This document shows, piece by piece, positions 29,083-37,780 of a stretch of 55,533 nucleotides of DNA. Below the pieces are notes generated by a model that was not told the DNA's origin, did not search any database, and saw only the letters and a program-made list of their open reading frames with translations. Both the position numbers and the translations under genes were made by a program. Position 1 is the stretch's first letter. Every line of letters begins with the position of its first letter. Location of the stretch: the NCBI GenBank assembly GCA_002811645.1, contig PDIP01000056.1, forward strand, positions 75,999 to 131,531, written 5' to 3'. Source of the DNA: Corallochytrium limacisporum (taxonomy: Eukaryota; Opisthokonta).

Positions 29083-30429
29083 CTAGAATCGGTCAGGCAG
29101 CAGAATCGGTGCCACCAGGGTCCAGCCGTACAGTGCCATCACACACCAGCTGCTCACAATCTTCACCCATGCAGCGGGCCAGCCACGGCCAATCTCAATA
29201 TCCGTGTCTCCACCGCCGCTGATAGAGGCAAAGTTTGTGATCAGCATACTAATGTACAGAGCAGCCATGAGGAAGATTACATGGAAGAAAGAGTAGTTGT
29301 AGGCCACGGCCTCGCGCTCATCGTCCCAGACCTGCTGTCCGCCACGCTCTTCATCATCATCGTATCCAGCGCTTACACCAGTGTCCACCAGCAGCACGTC
29401 CGCCTCTTCGCTTCCGGCCATGCCAACGTTGTCAAAAGCACCGTCAGAGCCCGTCTTAAACGAAGAATATGCAATCGAAATGACCACAAAAACGGTACCC
29501 ATAGCTGCACTGGTGGCATGGGCGTAGCCAAGGAAGTTACCATCACTGCTGCAGTGCTCATCTGGTTCGTTGCTAACCGCACTCCATACCAAGTAGGTTG
29601 CGTACATGATCACGACTGCACTTTGAAGTAGACCACTACGTGGGTTCGCCTCTTGCACGGGGGGACTTATGGCTAGGGCGGAGACGCCGAGCGCCAATAT
29701 TAGGTGAAGGGAAATGAACGTCTTATTTAAATTGCAGCCGTGGGTGTGGGTGAATCGCACAAACATATAAATAATCATGGTCAATGCGCCTGTGTACAGA
29801 CCCACAGTGGTACCCAAAAGCAACCAAAACCAGCCCTGGCTCTCACTCTCCTCCATCATGTCGACCCAGTACTCGGACCAAGTGTGGGCGAAATCAACCA
29901 GCAGAATCAGCTGCAGGATAATGAAAAGAAAAGATCCAACGAGGGCAAGATAGCCGTACACAGTCATGAAGAACCAGTTAGGAATGAAGAAGGAAAGGAC
30001 TGCAAACCCAGCAACACCAATGATCTTGAAGAGCCAGAAACCATTCTGGAAGCCCGCCCGGGGATCTCTTGAAGTTGTGACGCCCACCATTAGCAGGGAC
30101 ATGGAGAGGAAGAACAGAACCATGGCAAAGCAGACCCTGAATACTCCAAGAATTCCAACATAGTTAGCAATACTGCAACCTTCGGATTCCTTGCAGTGTT
30201 CCTTGACCCAGTCACTCTCAACTCCGGGTATCATTTCGATTTTACCACTGACCCATTCCGTACGGCACAAAGCAGCAGCAGCAGACCCGCCCACCAAAAG
30301 AGCAGCGTAGCCAATGCGCGACGCTGTCGAGTTTTTGCATGACGGACAGGCCTTGCAGCAGCAACTACAAGCCGCCTGACCAATGCAACAGGCGGCATTG
30401 CTCGCCAAACAACCCACAATGCTTCCCAT
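29083..30429 (-). CDS. SERINC: SERINC/TMS1-family multipass membrane protein
   Basis: 448 residues, intronless. N-terminal Cys-rich segment (CCIGQAACSCCCKACPSC), then about ten hydrophobic segments. Family blocks include NGFWLFKI, FFIPNWFF, ILLVDFAHTWSEYWV, CNLNKTFISLHLIL and YNYSFFHVIFLMAALYISML, with a C-terminal WVKIVSSW. SERINCs are eukaryotic membrane proteins with lipid-scrambling activity and a proposed role in serine-derived lipid synthesis; in mammals SERINC3/5 restrict retroviruses. There is no ground to infer that last role here. It converges on KDM4 (203 bp gap). Confidence 0.95.
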   Translation of the reverse strand: MGSIVGCLASNAACCIGQAACSCCCKACPSCKNSTASRIGYAALLVGGSAAAALCRTEWVSGKIEMIPGVESDWVKEHCKESEGCSIANYVGILGVFRVCFAMVLFFLSMSLLMVGVTTSRDPRAGFQNGFWLFKIIGVAGFAVLSFFIPNWFFMTVYGYLALVGSFLFIILQLILLVDFAHTWSEYWVDMMEESESQGWFWLLLGTTVGLYTGALTMIIYMFVRFTHTHGCNLNKTFISLHLILALGVSALAISPPVQEANPRSGLLQSAVVIMYATYLVWSAVSNEPDEHCSSDGNFLGYAHATSAAMGTVFVVISIAYSSFKTGSDGAFDNVGMAGSEEADVLLVDTGVSAGYDDDEERGGQQVWDDEREAVAYNYSFFHVIFLMAALYISMLITNFASISGGGDTDIEIGRGWPAAWVKIVSSWCVMALYGWTLVAPILLPDRF

Positions 30430-31518
30430 GGTTTAAATATACCAGTTTAGTGTTCAGCCTGTTGGGGGGTTGGGTTACATGTCAACACAATTTTAGCTAC
30501 AATTGGCGCTTTTGATTGTGTTAAATACTTTGATGGTCACACTGTCCGTTATTTACTAGTACGGAAAGAATACACAAACCAGAACGATGGAATACGAACA
30601 GGGCCTCATTATTGGTACAAAATTTCCCTGTCCCACCCGCTTGCAGCCGAGACAGACGAAGGGGTTGGCTCATTCTCCGTCGCCCTGAATACTCCTGGTC
30701 TTCCCTGAGTAGCAAGCCCACCGTTTATCTCCACATATATACGCCCCCGTCCTTGCTCTCTCTCTCACTATTCGACGTTGCACCAGTACTCTCACTATAG
30801 ACAAACACGCCAGCGAATCCGCTGGGCTGAGGGCAGCGCCCCACCCCGGCTCATTATGCTTCCATCACCCTCGCTGTCCGTGTGTCCCGTGCTGCCTGCG
30901 AAAGGCCCTGCGTCGTAAGAGCAAAACTGTCTCCAGTTTTTGGAATTTCGCTGAACGGCCATCGGGAGGCAGACGGAAGCACACCCCGAAACGAAAAAGA
31001 GAGTCAGTGGGCAAGGGGCGACCTAGTCGGCTCAAGAGCGTTCCGGGCACACGTTCTTCGCGGCCCCCGCCGCTCTCGGACGACCGGTACCCGGGCGGGG
31101 AGAGTTGGTTGGTTTAGGGGTAGGGAAGGTTGCTGCGCACTGCCTTGGAGAGAAACTCTCCTCCCGCACTTCGAGCGGCAGACGCGCCAAGACCGGCCGG
31201 TGATTTCAAGCGCCTGGCCACTTTGGGGAAAATGGAATGAGAGGGAGAAAGGGGGATCTCTATTGACAGTGAGATGATCAGAGGAGCCCATAGTTAACCA
31301 GGGTCATAGTCACCGTGGCCGTAATCATTATAACATTGCAAAGATACGCCTGCATGAAGCTATGATATGAGACTGGACTTCCTGATGTATTCATATATAG
31401 GTTTGCTTGCTATTGAACGTTGGGTGAGATGCCACATTCTGTTTTGTTGTCAACCATGATTCAGGTTGCGTTTGTTGTGTTTGTTCTTCATTGCTTTCAG
31501 ATAAACATCGTTATTGCC
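30430..31518. other. Intergenic region upstream of SERINC
   Basis: 1.1 kb between the SERINC start and the MCM5 stop. It is GC-rich in the middle (30820-31230), with short spurious open frames on both strands. It should contain the SERINC promoter and the MCM5 3' UTR. No gene was recognised. Confidence 0.5.
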
Positions 31519-33723
31519 TCATGCTGCCTGCGCCTGCCCAACCTGGTGCACAATGACCTCAGAAGTGTCAGGGTCGTAGGAGATCAGGTCCATTTGTTCA
31601 TAGTACTGGAGCGTCTCGAGCATTTCAGACTCAGTGATACCCTGGCCTTCCAGGCCGCGCAGCAGGTCCTGATAGTTAATATGGGAGTCAGCATCAGAGA
31701 GGTCACCAGCCAGCTGCAGACAGTACCGCCATACTAGACTCTGCACCTGGCGCTCGTGGCCACCGCGGTCGTTGTTGAGGGAGATCTTGGAAGTCTCCAT
31801 CAGACGGAATGCCTCTTCGATGTCCTCACTGTTGACCTCATCGGCGAGACGGAGACGGGCGTGGGCCGTGGCCAGACGCAGAATGGCCAGCAGCGTACGG
31901 GCATTGGTATACAGCTGCGAGTTCTTACGGGTGATAATGTAAGCAGCAGTAATATCGCTGGCCAGCTGAGGTGGGACAGTGGGGTTGTAGGACTTGGCCA
32001 AGGCAATGTACTTGCGCAGGTACTGGGGTTCATAGAGGTCCTCTCCGGTCTCTGCGTTTCCAGTGGGAGCCTTGCCGGTCTGATGGACAGTGCAAATGTG
32101 ATTTGCCAGCTGTTCATCGTTGTCCTCGTCAGCGCGGTCAAGGAGCAAGAAAATGAGATCGAAACGGGACAACAAGGCAGCAGGTAGGTTGATGTTGCGC
32201 TCCGCACTGAGCTTAGTGTTGTACCGTCCATAGATAGGGTTGGCGGCCGCTAGAATGGAAGTTCGAGCATTTAAAGTCGTGGTGATGCCAGCCTTCGCAA
32301 TGGAAATGGTCTGCTGTTCCATGACTTCGTGGATCGCAGTACGGTCGTGGTCGAGCATCTTATCGAACTCATCGATGCAACAGACACCTTTGTCAGCCAG
32401 GATAAGCGCTCCGCCCTCCAGGACCAGCTCACCGGTTATGGCATCGCGGGTCACAGCAGCGGTCAAACCAACACCAGAGCTGCCACGTCCAGTGGTGTAC
32501 ACGGCACGCGGCGCAATGTTTGCAACGTGCTTCAGCAGCTGTGACTTTGCCACTCCAGGGTCACCCATCATGCAAATGTTAATGTCACCACGGATACGCA
32601 TGCCGTCCTCCATGTCACGTTGGGTGCCACCGACCAAGGCCAGCAGCAGGGCCTTCTTCAGGTCCTCATGGCCCCATACTTCGGGGGCAATGCTCTGGCT
32701 CAGGGTATCGTACATATGCACACGAGCAGCCTCGTCGCGCATGGACTGTTCCTCCTCTTCAGTAACGTAGGCGCTCTCTCCACCCTTGTATGTCTTCTTC
32801 TCACGTTCTATGTGCTCTGCAACCACATACGTGTTAGCCAGCAGGCCCTGGACCATGGCCCGGTAGCCAGTGTGGCGCTGCACAAGCAAAACTCCATCGA
32901 CAGAGACCGTGTCACCAGAGTTGGCCTGGCGAGTCATTTCACCAAAGGCACGCACAGTGATCGTACGAGGAACGTGACCCTGGGGAACATTCTCAGCCAA
33001 TTCTTGGATGCGAAGTTCCTGGTGCTTGACAAATTTGGATCCCCTGATCATCATGGTCAGCTTGCCCTTGCCGTCAGCCTTGCACTGTTTTACCTGACAC
33101 ACGGTCTGAGGGGTGAAGGAAGGACCGGTGACCTCCTGATAAGTTTCGTAGTCACAGCTGTCACACATGTACGTGGCAATCAGTACCATTGGCTTTACTT
33201 CGCTGACCCGAGTGACAATGCCCTTAAAGGTGATCAGCTTGCCGACGTACTGGGCGCGAACCTCACGAATGCAGAGCTGCTTCAGAGTGGCACTTTGGGG
33301 TACAATGCGAAGCTCGTAGTTACGCATGAGTTCCGGTGCATAGCTTGCGTCGGCATGACCATAATTCTGCATTTCATCGGAAGTGTTGCGAAGGTTCTGT
33401 CGATGCTGGAGAAAGACGTCTAGAGTGTTCATCTTGGACACATCAAGCTCTACTGTGGGCTCCATCTGTTTCAGTAGCGAGTCGATAGCCTCGCTCATGA
33501 GTTTGTGATAGCGCAAGGTGTTTCCCATGATGTTCTTAACCAGGTCATCGTTGCCAGTCTGTGCAATGTCATCGAGGTGAACATCGATTACGGTCTGTTC
33601 CCGGTTCACTACCCGCTGCAGGGCCTCCTTGTAAGGCTTGCTCCTGTTACGACCCTTTTGAAAAGTGTCAAAGAAGGTCCTGAGCGCATCGCGGTCAGCG
33701 GGGTAATCGGGGGTGGTCGCCAT
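31519..33723 (-). CDS. MCM5: DNA replication licensing factor MCM5
   Basis: 734 residues, the same length as human MCM5, intronless. N-terminal MCM domain with a zinc finger (CDSCDYET...CQVKQC, about 180-210). AAA+ core: Walker A GDPGVAKSQ (about 383-391), Walker B CCIDEFDKM (about 447-455), sensor 1 AAANP and arginine finger LLSRFDL (about 519). MCM5-specific features are VYTTGRGSSGVGLTAAV and the C-terminal winged-helix end. MCM5 is one of six subunits of the Mcm2-7 helicase loaded at origins in G1. The divergent region it shares with POP7 carries three E2F-like sites, fitting G1/S-regulated expression. Confidence 0.97.
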   Translation of the reverse strand: MATTPDYPADRDALRTFFDTFQKGRNRSKPYKEALQRVVNREQTVIDVHLDDIAQTGNDDLVKNIMGNTLRYHKLMSEAIDSLLKQMEPTVELDVSKMNTLDVFLQHRQNLRNTSDEMQNYGHADASYAPELMRNYELRIVPQSATLKQLCIREVRAQYVGKLITFKGIVTRVSEVKPMVLIATYMCDSCDYETYQEVTGPSFTPQTVCQVKQCKADGKGKLTMMIRGSKFVKHQELRIQELAENVPQGHVPRTITVRAFGEMTRQANSGDTVSVDGVLLVQRHTGYRAMVQGLLANTYVVAEHIEREKKTYKGGESAYVTEEEEQSMRDEAARVHMYDTLSQSIAPEVWGHEDLKKALLLALVGGTQRDMEDGMRIRGDINICMMGDPGVAKSQLLKHVANIAPRAVYTTGRGSSGVGLTAAVTRDAITGELVLEGGALILADKGVCCIDEFDKMLDHDRTAIHEVMEQQTISIAKAGITTTLNARTSILAAANPIYGRYNTKLSAERNINLPAALLSRFDLIFLLLDRADEDNDEQLANHICTVHQTGKAPTGNAETGEDLYEPQYLRKYIALAKSYNPTVPPQLASDITAAYIITRKNSQLYTNARTLLAILRLATAHARLRLADEVNSEDIEEAFRLMETSKISLNNDRGGHERQVQSLVWRYCLQLAGDLSDADSHINYQDLLRGLEGQGITESEMLETLQYYEQMDLISYDPDTSEVIVHQVGQAQAA

Positions 33724-33894
33724 TGTGAACCAAAGTCTCTGTGTTTATGTGATCAAATGTGTTCCCGCTAGTGAATCTGCGATCACTTTGTGCTGTGGGT
33801 TGTACACCATCGATCTCTTGAATATCTTACAACGTCTATTCCATTAGTACCTTCATCACAACCAACACTTCATATGACAACTGTAAAGAAAAAG

Positions 33895-33906
33895 TTTAGC
33901 GCGCGA
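33895..33906. promoter_or_regulatory. E2F-like site 1 (TTTAGCGCGCGA)
   Basis: TTTAGCGCGCG resembles the E2F/DP consensus TTTSSCGC but deviates at the fourth base. About 170 bp upstream of the MCM5 start codon. Confidence 0.35.
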
Positions 33907-34038
33907 TAAAGTTCTCATCGCAACAATCGCCAGCGCGGATACGAGTCCAAGGCACATTTCTTTGATCAACCCCGAGACCCCTCTCTCCCAATTCTGTTAG
34001 CTCAATCCATCCTGGTATTACAGTAATGGAAAAATTCT

Positions 34039-34048
34039 GGGCGCGAAA
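34039..34048 (-). promoter_or_regulatory. E2F consensus site 2 (TTTCGCGCCC)
   Basis: GGGCGCGAAA on the plus strand, that is TTTCGCGCCC on the minus strand, a perfect E2F/DP consensus. About 315 bp upstream of the MCM5 start, in the MCM5 orientation. Confidence 0.6.
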
Positions 34049-34189
34049 GTTTAGAACCTCCCTCATCCCCTGACTGCGGTGGAGCCCGTCCGAAAAAAAC
34101 ATAGGGGAGAGATCGTGCGGAAAAGGGACTCCGCACAGAGAGGCCGGTCCCCTACAGCCCCCGCCCCCAAATTGCCGAGTCTCCTGGAG

Positions 34190-34200
34190 TTTTCGCGCTC
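34190..34200 (+). promoter_or_regulatory. E2F consensus site 3 (TTTTCGCGCTC)
   Basis: TTTTCGCGC on the plus strand, 142 bp after site 2 and facing the opposite way. About 300 bp upstream of the POP7 start. Confidence 0.55.
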
Positions 34201-34502
34201 ATTTATGAACTGAGCAGGCGGGGAAGGGCCATCCAGAGTACGCATACTGATCCGTGTTCGTGTTATTGATCTTTGTATGCAATTGATTTCTCGAATTTTT
34301 GTTAGCGTTGCGTTGTTGGCCCAGAGGTCACAAGGCATAGTGCTACTGGTCGTATGAATGGCTTTGGTGTTTGTTGGAACACGCCTGCAAGTAAAAGTAT
34401 TTTCGATGACCGTATGCTCGATCAGCAAGCGTAGTCACGCATTTGGGAATTAGCCACGATGCAAACTGTTGATGGTCACAGACAGGCACAACACACCCAG
34501 CA

Positions 34503-35120
34503 ATGGTCGACAGTGATCAGGCAGCGGCTGCTGGCACTGCTGGAACAGAGGACGCGAGCAAACGATTAGATTCTGCAGGACAGGCTGACCAGAGCAAGCA
34601 GAAAAAGCGCAGTCGTGGTGGACAAAACCAAAGCAAAAAGCGAGGAAAAGCAGAAAGCGGAAGTCAACAGCAGAGACAGAAGAACAAAGACGCGGAGCAT
34701 TCCACAGAAAATGCCAATTTGAAAGCTACACACAAGACACCCGAGGATGCTGCTATTGACGCCTATTATGAGGTACATAAACGCGTACCTGAGCGGCTTC
34801 CTCGCAAGGAGACTGACATTTATGTCGCGCGGAATACAGACTTCAACTCTGCGCTCAAGCGGGCCAAGAAAGTATTGGATAATGGTGGGTCTTTTGTGGA
34901 CATCCACGGACTAGGGGCCACTATCAACAAGGCTTTGAACCTAGCCTTGCAGCTGGACAAACAGTACAAAGGAGTTTTCAAACTGTCATGCCGGACATCG
35001 ACAGTTGTAGTCGTGGACGATCTGGAACCCACCACAGAAAACCTGCGGCATAAGACTCGCACCCGGAATGTAAGTGCTTTACATGTGCACCTGTACCGAG
35101 AAGAGAAGCAACAGCAATGA
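34503..35120 (+). CDS. POP7: RNase P/MRP subunit POP7 (Rpp20), Alba family
   Basis: 205 residues, intronless. The first 75 are low-complexity and basic (Lys/Gln/Ser). The rest is an Alba-fold domain: KRVPERLPRKETDIYVARNTDF, IHGLGATINKALNLALQL, STVVVVDDLEPTTENLRHKTRTRN and SALHVHLYR line up block by block with animal Rpp20. POP7/Rpp20 pairs with POP6/Rpp25 to bind the P3 stem of RNase P and RNase MRP RNAs, for tRNA 5' processing and rRNA maturation. It is longer than human (140) because of the N-terminal extension. Converges on the BAR gene. Confidence 0.93.
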   Translation: MVDSDQAAAAGTAGTEDASKRLDSAGQADQSKQKKRSRGGQNQSKKRGKAESGSQQQRQKNKDAEHSTENANLKATHKTPEDAAIDAYYEVHKRVPERLPRKETDIYVARNTDFNSALKRAKKVLDNGGSFVDIHGLGATINKALNLALQLDKQYKGVFKLSCRTSTVVVVDDLEPTTENLRHKTRTRNVSALHVHLYREEKQQQ

Positions 35121-35204
35121 TAGTGACCTTTGACTGTAGAACGAGTACACTGAACAAGCACAAAAACTTGGAAGGTTAGAATCAGTAGATTACACGAGTT
35201 TAGA

Positions 35205-35210
35205 TTTATT
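35205..35210 (-). terminator. AATAAA near the 3' end of the BAR gene
   Basis: AATAAA on the minus strand only about 8 nt past the stop codon of the BAR-domain gene. If used, the 3' UTR is very short and overlaps the POP7 tail. Confidence 0.35.
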
Positions 35211-35217
35211 TGGCAGT

Positions 35218-37194
35218 TCACTTCCATCCACTTGCAAGCCCATGATCCCCCTCGCTATTTTCTCTGTCTGCACTTTCTATTGGCGGCAACGAGGGGTCGC
35301 CCAATGAGCAGAGTGAATCATAACGACTCGTCACAGCATTCACAGAAACCTCAGGGATGACGTAGCGGTGCCGATCCGTGCTGTCCACATGTTCGTTCGC
35401 TTCCGCTTGGAGGAACTGTTCGATGGGAATTTCTGCAATGTATGAGGCATCCGCAGCACCCATGACCTCTGCGTCAATTTCCCGCTGTAGCATGGCGAAG
35501 GTGACATGGTCCTCTATCATGCACCACCGACTGCTCATCTTGACTTGTACAAAGCTCTCCAAACAGTTGCCATCGTCTCGAGTCTCAATGTCGACCACAG
35601 TAGGTGGAGTGTCTCTGGTACCGACCACAGCTGCTTTGACAATAACCAAGAATGGTTTGCCGTATAACAACTGTACCGCGGTCTTAGCCGCCGTCCTGGA
35701 GTAAGTGTCCATCGACTCAATCATGATCCTTTCTACCAGGGCATCGATACATCTATCCTCCGCCGTCTTTAGTACCATACGTGGCACCTTGTCAAGTATT
35801 AAATGGTGAATAGCTTTGCGCTTGTTCTCCAGATTCTCTTCCGAATCCTCACCGGCGTTGCAGGGAGGGTAGAGCGTACCACCGATCCGCAGCGTTGCCC
35901 GGGTTAGGTCCTTTTCCATTTGCATCTTCTGCTCTACGTCTGTGAGGGTGAGGTACGTCAGAGCGTTCTCCAATTCTACGGTACTGCAGCAGGCTTTCAA
36001 GGCCAGACGAGCACTGACTGGGTTGCGGTCAAAGATTGTCGGGATCTGAAACGATGGGAGATCGTCCCTGTTCGCACCCAAAGATTTGAACGTCTCTGAA
36101 TATAGACGCAGATCATTCTCCACTTTGTCATGGAAGGCCCTGACTTCTGTCTCGGACATTTCCTCAAAGTCCCGGACACACAGCAAGCGGTCATAGTCTC
36201 CCGTTGTGAGTTTATACCGACTGTCGTATCTCAGCCGACTATTGGCTGTACTGGCGGTAAGCCACTGCCACGCTGCAATCCGCAGAGCCTTTGAATCAGA
36301 AGTCTGCACCATTGTATTCAAGAGATCGTTGACTTGTGGTTCCAAGAACGCCGCTGCTGCCACATGGTAATGCAAATGGTAGTTCATAAAATCCTGTACA
36401 ATAGGCTTCAGGGTCTCCTCTCTATATCGATACGCCTGCGTGCCCTCGATCAGGATCGCCTCTCGTGCGTCTTCATAGTCCTTCTTCGCACAGGCCAGCC
36501 ACTTCTGCGCCTCCACAATCTTCGGGCCCCTCTGCTCCCGTTGCTCGTCCGTAAGATTCAAATATCGATTGCACTTGTCTTGAGCTTTTTTGTGCTCACG
36601 GCGCAACGGCCTGAGGATCTCTGTGCGTTTCAGTAGTGCGTCAACCTTGACCATTTCGCTGTTTACTACACTGTCCACGGTCATCACCAGATTGGAGAGG
36701 AGCTCCTGTCTCTGCACGGCCATGTCCTGCATTGTGGCAGTTGCCCGAAGGCTGCTTTCCCAGAGCATGGTGTGGGCAAATAGATTGTTAAGACTACAGC
36801 AGACTTTGTCGTCGACTTTATCCTGCTGTTGATAAGCTTCGCCGTAGCGCGCGACGCGATTTCGCAAGCTGGACATGTCCTCCATATACTTGTTCAGATT
36901 GATCTGCATGTTTTCCAGCTCCGGGTCGCCATAATTGATGGGTTCCGGTGTATCCGGAGTACCAACTTTGATCGGTGATCCTGCGGTCACTGAGTTTCCG
37001 GGTGATGTATCTCGTTTTAAGGAAGTCTCGTCCCCACTGAGATCTCCAAATTTCATTTCATTCCGAGAACTTTGACGTCTTTGTGCAATTTTGGTTCGGA
37101 GGTTACCAATCATTGCCTTTCCTTTTCCTGTCAACTTACTGCTCTTGCTGGCCAGATTACCAGAGGTTGCCATAGGATCTTCAACCTCCGACAT
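35218..37194 (-). CDS. BAR-domain protein with a large uncharacterised C-terminal region
   Basis: 658 residues from the first ATG (37194); upstream the frame is open only from a TTG codon. After a basic, Ser-rich N-terminus, residues about 90-310 form long charged helices with the BAR pattern: PLRREHKKAQDKCNRYLNL, KIVEAQKWLACAKKDYEDAR and TLKPIVQDFMNYHLHYHVAA, the last being the typical third-helix end where amphiphysin/GRAF-type BARs read '..l..fl..hl.yH...'. BAR dimers sense or shape curved membranes. The remaining 350 residues are well ordered in composition, with many aliphatic residues, but match nothing I know; no SH3, PH, RhoGAP or PDZ is visible. Probably an endocytic or vesicle factor, by inference. 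Confidence 0.75.
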   Translation of the reverse strand: MSEVEDPMATSGNLASKSSKLTGKGKAMIGNLRTKIAQRRQSSRNEMKFGDLSGDETSLKRDTSPGNSVTAGSPIKVGTPDTPEPINYGDPELENMQINLNKYMEDMSSLRNRVARYGEAYQQQDKVDDKVCCSLNNLFAHTMLWESSLRATATMQDMAVQRQELLSNLVMTVDSVVNSEMVKVDALLKRTEILRPLRREHKKAQDKCNRYLNLTDEQREQRGPKIVEAQKWLACAKKDYEDAREAILIEGTQAYRYREETLKPIVQDFMNYHLHYHVAAAAFLEPQVNDLLNTMVQTSDSKALRIAAWQWLTASTANSRLRYDSRYKLTTGDYDRLLCVRDFEEMSETEVRAFHDKVENDLRLYSETFKSLGANRDDLPSFQIPTIFDRNPVSARLALKACCSTVELENALTYLTLTDVEQKMQMEKDLTRATLRIGGTLYPPCNAGEDSEENLENKRKAIHHLILDKVPRMVLKTAEDRCIDALVERIMIESMDTYSRTAAKTAVQLLYGKPFLVIVKAAVVGTRDTPPTVVDIETRDDGNCLESFVQVKMSSRWCMIEDHVTFAMLQREIDAEVMGAADASYIAEIPIEQFLQAEANEHVDSTDRHRYVIPEVSVNAVTSRYDSLCSLGDPSLPPIESADRENSEGDHGLASGWK

Positions 37195-37780
37195 GGTGGT
37201 TAAACCAAACCAATAACCAAACCCCAGATGGAAACCAATATCCAGTCTGGGCAAACCCAGGTCATTCTAACTTGTCTCCCAATTCATGTGCAAAGGGTCC
37301 GCTGCGAATTCATTCAGCTCCACACACAACTTTTGAACAAGCAACCCCATTATCAGTGGAACCGTGTTCGTAAAGTAGCATGATTCGGCACTCGAGAGCG
37401 TGTTCCACATGTCCCAGGCGCTGCATATGTTCTCTTCGCCGATTCCAACGCGCCTTGAGATTGCTCTCTAAAGGAGGGACCCCGGTTTCCAACAGATCCC
37501 ACCCCGTCCGTACGGAACAAGGAGGGAGAATAGCCGAGCAGGGAGGGGCAAGAGTTGACCAGATACTCCTTGATTCTTACCTAGTGCTATGCATACCTTT
37601 ATATTGCTATTTCAGTCTGTTGACTCTGTTGTTCAGTGCCACATACGTATTGAAGGAAGAGGAAATGTCAATTTACCGTTACAGTATCCCTTGGCGTCGC
37701 AGAAGTCCTCCATGGACGGCAGGATTTCGTGCAAAAACTCCAAACTTTACTGTCTTTGATTGAACAGTTCTAGTCTCAGT
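37195..37780. other. Intergenic region upstream of the BAR gene
   Basis: About 590 bp to the stop of the multi-PHD gene. No coding was recognised. It should contain the BAR gene promoter. Confidence 0.5.

Larger units (their letters stand above)
33724..34502. other. Divergent promoter region, MCM5 / POP7
   Basis: 779 bp without coding. It contains three E2F-like GCGC motifs (33895, 34039, 34190), a C-rich run (about 34158-34167) and otherwise mixed sequence. Confidence 0.6.

Noticed and set aside
30429-30429. MGSIVGC start of SERINC as a second myristoylation signal
   Set aside because: Position 6 is Gly rather than Ser/Thr and the Cys-rich N-terminus is standard for SERINC proteins.
32620-33423. 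267-codon open frame on the plus strand
   Set aside because: It lies entirely antisense to MCM5 and mirrors its codon bias; the translation has no family resemblance.
37195-37254. Twenty extra N-terminal codons on the BAR-protein frame
   Set aside because: They begin with TTG; the first ATG is at 37194.
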